From Mycobacterium aquaticum (lineage in GTDB: Bacteria > Actinomycetota > Actinomycetes > Mycobacteriales > Mycobacteriaceae), in assembly GCF_002086485.1 (NCBI RefSeq), contig NZ_MVHF01000019.1, forward strand, positions 1 through 64,000: a stretch of DNA of 64,000 bases. The letters are read 5' to 3'. This document shows positions 53,279-61,983 of this stretch, piece by piece. The notes below the pieces were generated by a model that searched no databases, was not told the DNA's origin, and saw nothing but the letters and a program-made list of their open reading frames with translations. How positions within the stretch are numbered: the stretch's first letter is position 1; every line of letters starts with the position of its first letter. Made by a program: the position numbers and the translations under genes.

Positions 53279-53308
53279 GCGGGCGGGCCAATCGGCCCGC
53301 CCGTTTTT
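53279..53308. terminator. Intrinsic terminator
   Basis: GGGCGGGCC (53281-53289) pairs with GGCCCGCCC (53294-53302) around AATC, followed by GTTTTT. It serves the rightward secreted-protein gene. Confidence 0.9.
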
Positions 53309-53313
53309 CGTCG

Positions 53314-53901
53314 CTACTCTTCGATCTGGTTGCGTCGCTTCTTGCGTTTGATCCCGACGCTGCCCCATAACGAGAAACCACGGATGCGCACCCGCGGCGC
53401 TCCGGGTGAGCCCTCCTCGGGGACGGAATGGTCGAAGCTGCCCATGATGGCGTGGCCACTGATTTCCACGTTCACTTCCGGCGGCACCAGAATGGTCTGC
53501 CCGCCGCAAATCGAATAGGACCGGATTTCGACTTCCGGAGCGGTGAAATCGGCGTAGCGCATATCGACCACGCCGCCACCGAAGAGAGTGAATGTCGTGA
53601 GCTTCATCGGCACATTCCACCGGCCCCGACGTTCGAATCCGCTCATGATGGCCAGCAACAGCGTCGACGGCGCGGGATGACAGGGGCCACCTTTGTTGCA
53701 AGGAATGGCGCCGGGCAGATCGTTGCTCAACCGCGCCAAATCGGCATACGTTTGCGCCGAGTAAGCCTTGGCCAATCGGTCCTCGTATTCCGTCATCGGC
53801 AAGCGGCCCGCGGCCGCGGCCTCAGTGAGCAGCTGCGCCACCTGAATCCGATCGGTGTCGGCAGCTCTGGTTGAGCGGCTCTGCGGCGCTGAAGTGCTCA
53901 T
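53314..53901 (-). CDS. DUF1707 protein with LiaF-like C-terminal domain
   Basis: A 195-residue protein. The N-terminus after a short polar start contains the DUF1707 block RAADTDRIQVAQLLTEAAAAGRL and EYEDRLAKAYSAQTYADL, typical of actinobacterial stress-response proteins. The C-terminal 100 residues form beta strands like the cell-wall-active-antibiotic response (LiaF) domain: FTLFGGGVVDMRYA, then INV-type repeats ending WGSVGIKRKKRRNQ. ATG 53901 gives the family N-terminus. No transmembrane segment beyond one weak hydrophobic stretch. Confidence 0.85.
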   Translation of the reverse strand: MSTSAPQSRSTRAADTDRIQVAQLLTEAAAAGRLPMTEYEDRLAKAYSAQTYADLARLSNDLPGAIPCNKGGPCHPAPSTLLLAIMSGFERRGRWNVPMKLTTFTLFGGGVVDMRYADFTAPEVEIRSYSICGGQTILVPPEVNVEISGHAIMGSFDHSVPEEGSPGAPRVRIRGFSLWGSVGIKRKKRRNQIEE

Positions 53902-53999
53902 CAGAGACGAGCCTACGACGAACGCCTGCACATGCAAGACGGTTGGCCAAACTGTGGCTTCGGTCGCACCAGCGAAACCGTCAGCCTGCCGAATTTTTA

Positions 54000-54758
54000 T
54001 CAGCCTGAGCTGAGGTAATCCTGAAAAGTTGTGGTGCCGACCGCGTTTTCGGGCACCAGATTGGCCCCCGTTTTGTAACCCGCGACAACACGACCGCCGA
54101 GCGTGAGACTCAACACGTGCCGCCTGCTGCCGCGTGCCGCGAGGTACATCCGGCCCAGTTCGTCGTGGTCGTGCACCGCCGGGCCGCCGATGTCGGGTAC
54201 CCGTCCGGCCGGGGAGGCACCGACCAACTCGGCCAACCGGACGGCGACGTCCCGCGTGTCGATCGGCTGGAACCGCACGCCGCGAAGGGCCCACAGCACG
54301 GGTGAGAACCGCTGGACCGCGAAGATCTTCTCGATCAGTTCGTGGAACTGCGTGGCGCGAAGCACGGTGTGCCCGATGCTCGACGCCGCCAACGCCTCTT
54401 CCACCCGCAGCTTGGCCTTGTAGTACGGCAGCGGGATCCGGTCGATCCCGACGATCGAGATGTAGACGATGTGCTCGACGCCGGACCGGGCCGCCGCGGC
54501 GAGCAGGTTCTCGGTGGCGGTGACGTCCTTGCCGCCGGTGGGCTGCGTCGCGCAGTGGACCACGACGTCCACCCCGTCAAGCGCCGCGTCCAGGCCCGTG
54601 CCCCTGGTTAGATCACCTTGGCACCAGTGCACACCGGTATAACCAACGCGCTCATGGCGACTCAGCGCCCGTACGGAGTGTCCGGCGGCCGTCACTTCCG
54701 GCACCACGTGGTGTCCGAGCGTTCCGGTGGCGCCGGTGACCAATACGCACCGAGGCAT
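54000..54758 (-). CDS. NAD(P)-binding NmrA/SDR-like protein
   Basis: A 252-residue atypical SDR: CVLVTGATGTLGHHVVPEV at the N-terminus, DVVVHCATQPTGG, EHIVYISIVGIDRIPLPYYKAKL, and RFQPIDTRDVA. The Rossmann glycine motif is intact; the YxxxK dyad is only loosely conserved as YYKAK. Such proteins act as redox sensors or isoflavone-reductase-like enzymes. Not adjacent to a regulator. Confidence 0.82.
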   Translation of the reverse strand: MPRCVLVTGATGTLGHHVVPEVTAAGHSVRALSRHERVGYTGVHWCQGDLTRGTGLDAALDGVDVVVHCATQPTGGKDVTATENLLAAAARSGVEHIVYISIVGIDRIPLPYYKAKLRVEEALAASSIGHTVLRATQFHELIEKIFAVQRFSPVLWALRGVRFQPIDTRDVAVRLAELVGASPAGRVPDIGGPAVHDHDELGRMYLAARGSRRHVLSLTLGGRVVAGYKTGANLVPENAVGTTTFQDYLSSG

Positions 54759-54827
54759 GCCCCCCAGGCTAGGTGCGGCTACCGAAAAACCACACCCCCG
54801 CTCCGGTGGCCGTGTCGTCCCGCCGGC

Positions 54828-55259
54828 TCAGCCGAACGGCGAGAGTGCCTTGGCGATGCCGCCGGTGAGCTTGTCCACGGCGTTTTCCCACGGCCCCTTG
54901 GCGTCATTGCCCGGCCAGATCTTCTCCCACGGGCCGTTCGAGGTGGCCTGCTCCCACGGGCCCTTGCCGCTGCTGCCGCCGAAGACCTTCTCCCAGGGAG
55001 CGTTGGCGGTCACGGTCTCCCATGGGCCGTTGGCGGTCAATGCCTCCCACGGCGCCTGCGGTGTGCTCGAACTCGATGACTTGGACGACGACGTGCTGGG
55101 CGCGGCGCCGGCTGCGACCGTGGTGGTCTTGCCTGACGTCGGCGGCTTGCACGGATTGGAGCAGCTGACCGTGGTGCTGGGGTCGGCCAGCGCCGGCGCG
55201 GCGAAGGCGAGGGGTGCCGCGATCAGAGCGGCGCCGATCACGGTACGTCGAAGAAGCAT
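54828..55259 (-). CDS. Secreted GPWE-repeat protein, copy 1
   Basis: A 143-residue secreted protein. Signal peptide MLLRRTVIGAALIAAPLAFA, cleavage after ALA. A Cys pair (SCSNPC) and a Ser/Thr-rich linker follow. The C-terminal 75 residues carry six PWE units: APWEALTAN, GPWETVTAN, APWEKVFGG, GPWEQATSN, GPWEKIWPG and GPWENAVDK. AAAGGA precedes ATG 55259. A shorter paralogue lies upstream at 55607. I recognise no known family. Confidence 0.8.
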   Translation of the reverse strand: MLLRRTVIGAALIAAPLAFAAPALADPSTTVSCSNPCKPPTSGKTTTVAAGAAPSTSSSKSSSSSTPQAPWEALTANGPWETVTANAPWEKVFGGSSGKGPWEQATSNGPWEKIWPGNDAKGPWENAVDKLTGGIAKALSPFG

Positions 55260-55606
55260 CCAGAGTCCTTTGGTCTTTGCGCGCGAGGCCCCCGCCGCAA
55301 GGTGCAATTGTTTGCTGGATATTTTTCACCAGCGTCATGCACCGGCAGCTTAAGTCCCGGTGTCGGGTCTTGCAGGGTGGGCCGTATGGCGCCGAAGCAC
55401 TGCTTCATGCCAGCTCGCCGGGTTATCTGGCCGAGCCGGCGCACTGCTCCCGCGTTTTCCCAGGAAGGGCCTCGGTGGTCCGACGATTCTGTTGTGCAGT
55501 GGCTCACACAGTTAGCTGGCTGATAGGTCTGTCACGGTGGTCGTCGGCCAAAACGACAACACCCCCGCGGGAGCTTGGCTCCCACGAGGGTGTTGTGCGG
55601 ATCGAG
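55260..55606. other. Intergenic region between the two GPWE genes
   Basis: A 347-bp gap. It holds the hairpin at 55555-55596 that closes the upstream paralogue. The rest carries no supported gene and presumably the promoter of copy 1. Confidence 0.5.
55555..55596 (-). terminator. Terminator-like hairpin behind GPWE copy 2
   Basis: ACAACACCC near 55556 pairs with GGGTGTTGT near 55588-55596, with an inner GGGAGC/GCTCCC stem. Located 10 bp after the stop. Confidence 0.7.
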
Positions 55607-55888
55607 TTACTCGGCGGGCGGGAACGCCTTCTCCCAGGCGCCGCCGTTGATCGCCTCGACGCCGTTCTCCCAGGCGCCCTTGGCGTCGCTGCCCGGCCAC
55701 ACCTTCTCCCACGGGCCGAAGGACGTCACTTCGTTCCAGACCGGATCATTCTTCCCGTCATTGTTGATGTCGCCGACGCAGGGAGCGCAGTCGAAGTTCA
55801 TGCCGCTGGGCTTGGCCATTGCCGGGGCGGCGAAGGCGAGGGGTGCCGCGATGAGAGCGGCGCCGACGGCAGTGCGTCGAAGAATCAT
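55607..55888 (-). CDS. Secreted GPWE-repeat protein, copy 2
   Basis: A 93-residue secreted paralogue of the 54828 protein. The signal peptide MILRRTAVGAALIAAPLAFA is nearly identical. A Cys pair (DCAPC) and an Asp/Asn-rich loop DINNDGKND, resembling a calcium-binding loop, follow. Repeats are GPWEKVWPG, GAWENGVEA and GAWEKAFPP. AAGGAG lies five bases before the ATG. Function unknown. Confidence 0.8.
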   Translation of the reverse strand: MILRRTAVGAALIAAPLAFAAPAMAKPSGMNFDCAPCVGDINNDGKNDPVWNEVTSFGPWEKVWPGSDAKGAWENGVEAINGGAWEKAFPPAE

Positions 55889-56297
55889 GTCGGCTCCTTG
55901 TGGTGTTTGCTGAGCAATAGACCCAATCTACGGTGTGGATCCGCTGAACACCAGCTGTGAAATATGCGTGTAGCCCTGATACTTGCCTTTGCAATAACGT
56001 TGTCGCTGCTCAGGGCGGTGTTCGTACATTCTGGCTGGTTGCAGGCGTGACTCGGCGCGGGGGTGATTTAGCTCAGGGGAGGCGCAACTTCTAATTAGCT
56101 GTGACGTCAATGTGACCTTGGTGGACCGTGGAAAACGCTCCGTACCGCCGGAAAAATTGCCGTTGAGCAGGGGATACGCCGCGCATCTCAGCGTTCTTTA
56201 AGGTACGGTTCCCCGAGCACCACTCACAGCACTCTGCCAACCAGGGCACAGCGGCTGCACGGTCGATCAGGCGGGATCCAAGAGAGGAACACAACCG
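55889..56297. promoter_or_regulatory. Divergent promoter region with TGACGTCA
   Basis: A 409-bp gap without a gene, AT-richer than its surroundings. TGACGTCA lies at 56102-56109. The same octamer is found at 57679-57686, before the paralogue gene. No strong -10/-35 assignment can be made. Confidence 0.5.
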
Positions 56298-57572
56298 ATG
56301 GCGTGGACGAAGATTCCTGCTGCTGCGGCGTCGATCGCATGCGCGGCATGCATCGCAGCTGCGACGGCGGTGCCAGGCGCTGAAATGCAGGCGGCCCACC
56401 TCGCCAAGGCGGTTAGCGGTGATGTTCAGTTCACGGCTCTCGAGGATGTGCTCACGGATGTATTGACGGCGACCCTTCAGCTGGACTCGCTGAATGGAAT
56501 CGCCCCTCTGCTGAACTTCGCCACTGGGGGAAGCGGAGACCCGTTTAGTGCATTTGTTCCAGGTATCGAGCCGGGTTGGCCTGGCTACGCAGCCCTCAGC
56601 GCGTTGTGGTTTTACCAGAACACCTTTACTGGTAGTACCACTTATGCAGGAATCGAGGGGATTTCAGCATTTAGTGGAATTCCGGGCTATCTAAACGCGT
56701 TGGGCGGTGACTTCACCGGGGTTTCGGTATTCGACGGAATCACGTCCTTCCAGAACTTCCCAGAGGAAGGCCTTAAGGCCTTCGTTCCTCTAGAGGACGA
56801 CCCCAACACCGAGAACGTGAATGAGTATCAGGCCGGCTACGCGGCTCTCAGCGGGCTGTACTTCTACAAGAACTTCGTCGCCAACGGCTTCGACACGTCA
56901 GCCGACGGTTTGGGCGGCATTGATGCGTTCAGTGCGCTGCCGCTGTACAAGGATGTGATTGCGGGTGACGAGGAAACCCGCGACAAAGCGCTGCGAGGTC
57001 TCGATTCGGTCAGCGCCGTTCCCGAGTACAAGACTCTGTTTTCGCGCGACGCGACAGTTGGGCAGCGGGCTGACGCGTTGAGGAGCCTGGATGCATTCAG
57101 TGCAATCCCGGTGTATCTCGGCCTTCCGACAGCGGCGGAAGAGGAAGCGGTCGATCCGAACGTGCTCGCAAAGACCAACATCCAAACCGCGTCGGAGAAA
57201 ACTGAGGTTTCCTCGTCTGAGGCCGAATCGAAACTGTCAAAGCCGAGCAACCCAGTGACAGCGCTGTCGAGTGTCACGCCGCCGTCCGCTGAGGCGTCGG
57301 ACTCCGGTGTGCCTGCGGCAGCGCCAGCCGCACCCGAGGCGCCGGCCGCGCCCGCTGGTAGCAGCTCCACTTCGACAAAGCAGAGCAACGGGTCGTACTC
57401 AGGCGTCTTCAAGCCCAACAATCCAGTCGTTCTGTTCGGCACAGGTAAGGGCGGTGGCGCCGACAACGGCATCCGCGGCTGGGACAAGGTGGCGAACGGA
57501 ATTCGTGGCGCGCTTGGACTTCCCAAGGACAACAGCGGCTCCAGCGACAGCGGTAGCAGCGGAGGCGAATAG
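56298..57572 (+). CDS. Secreted AFSALP-repeat protein, copy 1
   Basis: A 424-residue secreted protein of unknown function. A signal peptide with KIPAAAASIACAACIAAATAV is expected to be cut near residue 25-30. The middle part (about 60-280) contains related 20-30-residue units built on GI-x-AFSALP-x-Y, e.g. GIDAFSALPLYKDVIAGD, LDSVSAVPEYKTLF and LDAFSAIPVYLG, and GYAALSGLYFYKNF. A Pro/Ala/Ser-rich linker follows. The last 60 residues hold a block (NGSYSGVFKPNN, LFG, ADNGIRGWDKVANGIRGALG) shared with the next gene. Confidence 0.82.
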   Translation: MAWTKIPAAAASIACAACIAAATAVPGAEMQAAHLAKAVSGDVQFTALEDVLTDVLTATLQLDSLNGIAPLLNFATGGSGDPFSAFVPGIEPGWPGYAALSALWFYQNTFTGSTTYAGIEGISAFSGIPGYLNALGGDFTGVSVFDGITSFQNFPEEGLKAFVPLEDDPNTENVNEYQAGYAALSGLYFYKNFVANGFDTSADGLGGIDAFSALPLYKDVIAGDEETRDKALRGLDSVSAVPEYKTLFSRDATVGQRADALRSLDAFSAIPVYLGLPTAAEEEAVDPNVLAKTNIQTASEKTEVSSSEAESKLSKPSNPVTALSSVTPPSAEASDSGVPAAAPAAPEAPAAPAGSSSTSTKQSNGSYSGVFKPNNPVVLFGTGKGGGADNGIRGWDKVANGIRGALGLPKDNSGSSDSGSSGGE

Positions 57573-57812
57573 CCAGTCGACCACCGGTCGTCTCGCTGCT
57601 GCAGACAGCTTGTTGACAGCTAAATCTCAGCAGTTCCTCAGCGCCCGGCGTCGAGAAAGTTCTTTGCGCAAGAAATCTTGACGTCAGCGTGCATTACCTG
57701 GTGCGACGTGACCTCTTTTGCGGTACTTTGCTGCGTACGTGGGGCGGGGTAGCCCGAGGCGTCAGCAAACTAGGTAGTGCGGCGCCACCCCGATCGCAGA
57801 AGGGTGACGCCG
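57573..57812. promoter_or_regulatory. Promoter region of the second AFSALP gene
   Basis: A 240-bp gap. TGACGTCA at 57679-57686 lies 127 bp before the ATG. There is no hairpin terminator of note behind copy 1. Confidence 0.5.
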
Positions 57813-59003
57813 ATGGTGTTGGCAAGGGTTTCGGGGATGGCAACCGCACTGGCTTGCGCGGCATGCATCGCAGCTGCGGCCGCGATACCCGGGGTGGAGA
57901 CCGAAGCAGCGCACATCGCAAATTCCGTCGCCGGCGATGTGCAGTTGTCGGCGATTGACCTAAGCCAACTGGCCTGGCTGAACGGCATCCCGGCATGGCA
58001 GACGTTCCTGTCGACCGGTGACCTCAGCGCATTCGTTCCGGCAGCCGATGGCAGCGGTGGATATGCCGCTCTCAGCGCGCTGGCCTCGTATCAGAACTTT
58101 TTTGCTACCGGTGACATAACGCAGGCCACCGGTCTCGGCGGCATCGCCGCATTCAGCGCGCTGCCGTTCTGGGTCAACGGTGATATCACTGCGATACCGG
58201 CTGCATTTAGCGCCGTTCCGGTATACGAGAAGCTTGCCAGTGGCACCGCCACTGTCGATGACCTGGCACCTCTGTCTTCTGTGAATGCGTTGGTCGCCTT
58301 CTCGAAAGTTCCCACTGAGGGATTGCAGGCGTTCATGCCCTCCGCCGATGGTAAGAATCCCGGATATGCCGCGCTCAGCGGGGCGTATGACTGGCAGCAG
58401 TTTTTGACGACGGGTGACCCGACTGCGCTGTCCGATATAGCTGCCTTCAGTGCCATTCCGAACTTGAAGAACTTCGTCTCATCGGGTGACCTGTCGGCGA
58501 AGGGGCTCGGCGGGATCGCAGCCTTCAGCGCATTACCCGCGTTCGGCCTCACATCGCTTCCGGCCGCGGCGCCGTTGACAACCACGACCAAACAGGCAGC
58601 ACCCCTGACGACCAACACGACCGAAACCCCAGTGGTCAAGGGCGCAGAGATCCCGGAGGTGCAAACCAAGACGGTCGAAACGCCGAAGACGATCACGACA
58701 GCGCTTTCAGACGTCACCCCGCCGTCGTTCAACACCGGTAAGCAGGACGCCCCTGAGCAGGCACCGGTCACCCCGGATGTGCCGAGCCTCCCGACCTCGA
58801 ATGACAAGAGCACTCTTCCGACAGGCAAGCCGTCGAACGGGTCGTACTCAGGAACGTTCAAGCCGAACAACAGCTCTGTCTACCTGTTCGGCAGTGGTGG
58901 CGGCAGCAACAGCGCCGACAATGGCATCCGCGGTTGGGACAAGGTCGTCAGCGGCATCAAGGGCGCGCTCGGCGGCAGCAGCAGCTCAAGCAGCGGCGGC
59001 TAG
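57813..59003 (+). CDS. Secreted AFSALP-repeat protein, copy 2
   Basis: A 396-residue paralogue of the preceding protein. Signal peptide VSGMATALACAACIAAAAAI with the same ALACAACIAAAA core. Repeats include GGYAALSALASYQNFFATGD, GGIAAFSALPFWVNGD, AAFSAVPVYEKL, DIAAFSAIPNLKNFVSSGD and GGIAAFSALPAFG. The Thr/Pro-rich linker holds TTALSDVTPP, also present in copy 1 as TALSSVTPP. The C-terminal block NGSYSGTFKPNN...ADNGIRGWDKVVSGIKGALG matches copy 1. AGAAGGGTGA supports ATG 57813. The gene pair looks like a tandem duplication. Confidence 0.82.
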   Translation: MVLARVSGMATALACAACIAAAAAIPGVETEAAHIANSVAGDVQLSAIDLSQLAWLNGIPAWQTFLSTGDLSAFVPAADGSGGYAALSALASYQNFFATGDITQATGLGGIAAFSALPFWVNGDITAIPAAFSAVPVYEKLASGTATVDDLAPLSSVNALVAFSKVPTEGLQAFMPSADGKNPGYAALSGAYDWQQFLTTGDPTALSDIAAFSAIPNLKNFVSSGDLSAKGLGGIAAFSALPAFGLTSLPAAAPLTTTTKQAAPLTTNTTETPVVKGAEIPEVQTKTVETPKTITTALSDVTPPSFNTGKQDAPEQAPVTPDVPSLPTSNDKSTLPTGKPSNGSYSGTFKPNNSSVYLFGSGGGSNSADNGIRGWDKVVSGIKGALGGSSSSSSGG

Positions 59004-59021
59004 CCAACAACGCACCTCACG

Positions 59022-59057
59022 CAAATCGGGCGGGCTCGCAAGAGCCCGCCCGATTTG
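59022..59057. terminator. Bidirectional terminator
   Basis: A 16-bp perfect stem: 59022-59037 with 59042-59057 (CAAATCGGGCGGGCTC and its complement) around GCAA. T-rich sequence follows in both directions. It separates the second AFSALP gene from the convergent PE-PPE-like gene. Confidence 0.9.
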
Positions 59058-59070
59058 TCTTTGTCGTGAG

Positions 59071-61176
59071 CTACGCCGCGGCCTTGTCGGAAGCCCTCGC
59101 GGACTTGCCTTTTGGCGATTTGTCTTCGGTCTGCTCCTTGGCGGGCTTGGTCACCTTGTCGAGCTTCTTGGCGACGTCGGCACGGACCTTCGCCACGGTG
59201 TCCTTGACCGACTTCTTGAGCGGATCGTTCGGATCGGCGGCGTGCTTGCCCGGCGCGCTCTTGAGCGAGTCGGCGATCTTCTGCGCGGTCTTGTCGAGTC
59301 GGGTGGAGCTGCTCGGCACGTCCAGAGTGCGCAATGTGCTGTTGGTTGACGGAATCGACGTGACAGGTGCCGGCGCTGCTGCGAGCGTCATCGACTTCGC
59401 CGCCGTCTTGGCGGGTTCCTTCACCTTCAGCGCCGTGTCTATGGCATCGGTGACCTGCGTGTTGACGCCGTCAAGCGCACCGGTGACCGGTGCGAGCCCG
59501 GTCTCGACGGCTTTGAACATCGGATCGGTCAGGTTCTTCTGGATCTGGTCGATCGCGTCGCGCAGCGCCTTCGCCCCGGCTTCGGACAACGCATTCTGTG
59601 TCATGGGGGAGAGGTCGACTCCGGGAAGCTTCGGCGTCCACTTCGACGGGGTCAGGGCGTTGGCTTCGATGCCGTCGACAAGGGCGTTGAAGACGGTCTT
59701 CGTCGCGGCGAGCTGCTGAGTGGGAGTCAGCGGGGAATGCCAGAGGTACGCCTGCTCGCCACCCATGTCGTACTTCCGCTGCAGGGTCACCGGGTCGACA
59801 TCCTGGTAGCCCATGTTGACCAGCATGCGCAGGGCATCCTCGACGCTGTCGGTCAGCGGCGTCGGAACATGAACGCCCGGAACCAGATTCAGTAGACGCG
59901 GCGCCATGTTGAACGGTTCGAGCAAGGGCAGGTTGCCCGAGTCGTAGGTGATGTAGGTGGCAGTGCCCGGGAACTTGGTGGCGTCAGCGACCTTGTCCAG
60001 AGCTTCACCAAGACCGAGGTGCAGCCAGTCGATGTCCTTCGCGGTCCGGACGATGTCGGCCCATCCGGGCACCATCTCGATGCCCTGGCCGCCGGTGGGG
60101 TCCAGCATGACCTTGAGACCATCGGCGATGCCCAGGCCCAAGGGGACTATCAGGCTGTCGATGTTGTTGCCGTCGCCGGGTATCAGATAGGTGAGGAACA
60201 CCCCGCCGGCCGCGGCGTTTGCCCACGCCAGCGGATTGAGCGTGGTCGGCGCATCTGACAGCGGGTTGTAGGCCCAGGTGATGTCGAGAATCGACGTGTT
60301 CAGGACCTTGGTCATGTTGCCGTTATTGGCGTCCGCATTGGCGTAGCTGCCCGCCGGCGGAGTGGACAGGTTCACCCCGAGCAGGTTGGTGAAAGGTGTT
60401 GCGAGGGCAAACAACCCACCGCCGGGGCGGCTGGGGTTGTTGACGAACACCAGCCACTGTCCGGTGACACCTACGCCCCAGTCGGGATCGTTGGACTGCA
60501 CCGCCTTGATCATGTCCCGGTAGGCCAGCGAGGTGGTCAGCCCGCCCAGGCTCTCGGAGAAGATGATGGCCCGGCGCTGATTGAGAATCGGCGCGGTCTT
60601 CACCAGTGCCGCAACGGCGTTGGCGAAGGCCTTGGCGAGGGCGGGGCCGATGACCGGGATGCCTTTGATCGGTGCGGTCAGCGCATCCGCGACGCCGGTG
60701 GTGCTGTATTGCAGCCCGTTGACCGCGTCGTAGACGTCGCTGGGCAGCGGGCCCTTCACCCCGGCCTCGATCGGCGAGATCTTGTCGAGGACGTCCAGGA
60801 GTTGGTTGACGGCCGTCGCCAGCTCGCTGCCGCCGACCACTCCGGCGGCTGCTTCGACGACGTTCTGCGGCGTGATGCCCAACAACTCGGCAGCCCAGAA
60901 AATCGGCCCGACCCCGTAGATCCCGACGATCTTAGGCATCGACGGCAGTTGGGGCGCCGCGGTGAGGCTGACTTCCGCAGTAACTGTTCGCTTTTCGGCG
61001 AGCAGCGCTTCGGGTGCGGACGACGCGACGCCGGCGGTGAGTGCGGCAGTGGTGGCGACGACGGCGGTCGCGACCGCGGCGGCCTTGGTCTTCTGGAGGC
61101 GCGCAGGAGTGGGGTGGGACAAGTCGCTTCGGGCCTTCGCTGTGAAGTGGCTGACAGGGCGTGCACACTTTAGCAA
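59071..61176 (-). CDS. Secreted PE-PPE-domain-like protein (serine hydrolase candidate)
   Basis: A protein of up to 701 residues. After a basic start comes a long signal-like hydrophobic segment (KAAAVATAVVATTAALTAGVASSA). Residues about 180-450 resemble the PE-PPE alpha/beta hydrolase domain: RRAIIFSESLGGLTTSLAY holds the Ser elbow, and GTATYITYDSGNLPLLEPF follows. The C-terminal 100 residues are Lys/Asp/Thr-rich and disordered, ending in basic KGKSARASDKAAA. There is no PE or PPE N-terminal domain. The start is TTG 61176 here; TTG 61122 (preceded by GAAGG) would give a more usual signal peptide. Confidence 0.75.
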   Translation of the reverse strand: MLKCARPVSHFTAKARSDLSHPTPARLQKTKAAAVATAVVATTAALTAGVASSAPEALLAEKRTVTAEVSLTAAPQLPSMPKIVGIYGVGPIFWAAELLGITPQNVVEAAAGVVGGSELATAVNQLLDVLDKISPIEAGVKGPLPSDVYDAVNGLQYSTTGVADALTAPIKGIPVIGPALAKAFANAVAALVKTAPILNQRRAIIFSESLGGLTTSLAYRDMIKAVQSNDPDWGVGVTGQWLVFVNNPSRPGGGLFALATPFTNLLGVNLSTPPAGSYANADANNGNMTKVLNTSILDITWAYNPLSDAPTTLNPLAWANAAAGGVFLTYLIPGDGNNIDSLIVPLGLGIADGLKVMLDPTGGQGIEMVPGWADIVRTAKDIDWLHLGLGEALDKVADATKFPGTATYITYDSGNLPLLEPFNMAPRLLNLVPGVHVPTPLTDSVEDALRMLVNMGYQDVDPVTLQRKYDMGGEQAYLWHSPLTPTQQLAATKTVFNALVDGIEANALTPSKWTPKLPGVDLSPMTQNALSEAGAKALRDAIDQIQKNLTDPMFKAVETGLAPVTGALDGVNTQVTDAIDTALKVKEPAKTAAKSMTLAAAPAPVTSIPSTNSTLRTLDVPSSSTRLDKTAQKIADSLKSAPGKHAADPNDPLKKSVKDTVAKVRADVAKKLDKVTKPAKEQTEDKSPKGKSARASDKAAA

Positions 61177-61377
61177 TACTGTCTAGTCGTCCTGAGGTAT
61201 TTGCCTGAAAAACTATCTGACGCGTTAAAAGTGGCTCGTCCGCCGCTGCGGACGCGGCTGAGTTTGCGAAAAACGTCGCAGTCGAACCACGGGCGCCAGG
61301 GGTTTCGGAAGCCGCTGGTTCCTGTGTACGGGCCGAATCCGACTCCTTGATTCCTCCGGCCTGGAACCCTTTACTGC

Positions 61378-61938
61378 ATGACCTGGACAGTCGGGGCTTC
61401 GGTATTGACGTTCGTGCTCGGCGCAATCCTGACCTATGTCATCCACGCGTCAACGCAGCATCAGGCTTTCGCATTGTCTGTTGCTGGACGGAAAATTGCC
61501 CTACGTGATGACCGGCGCGAAGTCATCTATGCGTTTATCGACGAGATGCAGGAAATCGAAAAGATGCTCGACCAGGAGTACCGGAATTTGCAAGCAGGTC
61601 GACCGTCGTCTGTAACAGAAGCTGACAAGCTGACCCGGCAGCATCGAATGTGGTTCCAGCAGAAGCGTATCGAGGTCGTCGGAAGTGCAGGACTGATTGA
61701 AAAATCTCGACACTACGCACTCACCATGGATGATTTGATCTTTCATCCGCCGCCCGACGTTCTAAAACCCGGGTACAGGATTTGGAAGAACACGGACCGG
61801 CGAGATGCGAACAAGGCATTTCTGCAGCAGGCCCGTAATGAATTGTATTCGCCCGAAATCTTCCAGAGCGAGGATGAAAGGCGCTCTCGGCGTCCGAGAA
61901 TTCGCCGTAAACCACGGAACACGGGGTCGCCCGGATAG
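61378..61938 (+). CDS. Membrane-anchored coiled-coil protein of unknown function
   Basis: A 186-residue protein. Residues 1-25 form one membrane segment (TVGASVLTFVLGAILTYVI). The following cytoplasmic region is charged and helical (EVIYAFIDEMQEIEKMLDQE), with a QHRMWFQQKRIEVVG segment and a strongly basic C-terminus (RRSRRPRIRRKPR). Base composition is less GC-rich than the neighbours, and third positions are mixed, so it may be foreign. A 15-bp terminator stem starts right behind the stop. No known family. Confidence 0.65.
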   Translation: MTWTVGASVLTFVLGAILTYVIHASTQHQAFALSVAGRKIALRDDRREVIYAFIDEMQEIEKMLDQEYRNLQAGRPSSVTEADKLTRQHRMWFQQKRIEVVGSAGLIEKSRHYALTMDDLIFHPPPDVLKPGYRIWKNTDRRDANKAFLQQARNELYSPEIFQSEDERRSRRPRIRRKPRNTGSPG

Positions 61939-61973
61939 CCGACCATCGACGGCGGACAGCCGTCGATGGTCGG
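61939..61973. terminator. Bidirectional terminator
   Basis: A 15-bp perfect stem (61939-61953 with 61959-61973, CCGACCATCGACGGC) around GGACA lies between convergent genes. Confidence 0.85.
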
Positions 61974-61983
61974 GCACCCGCAG

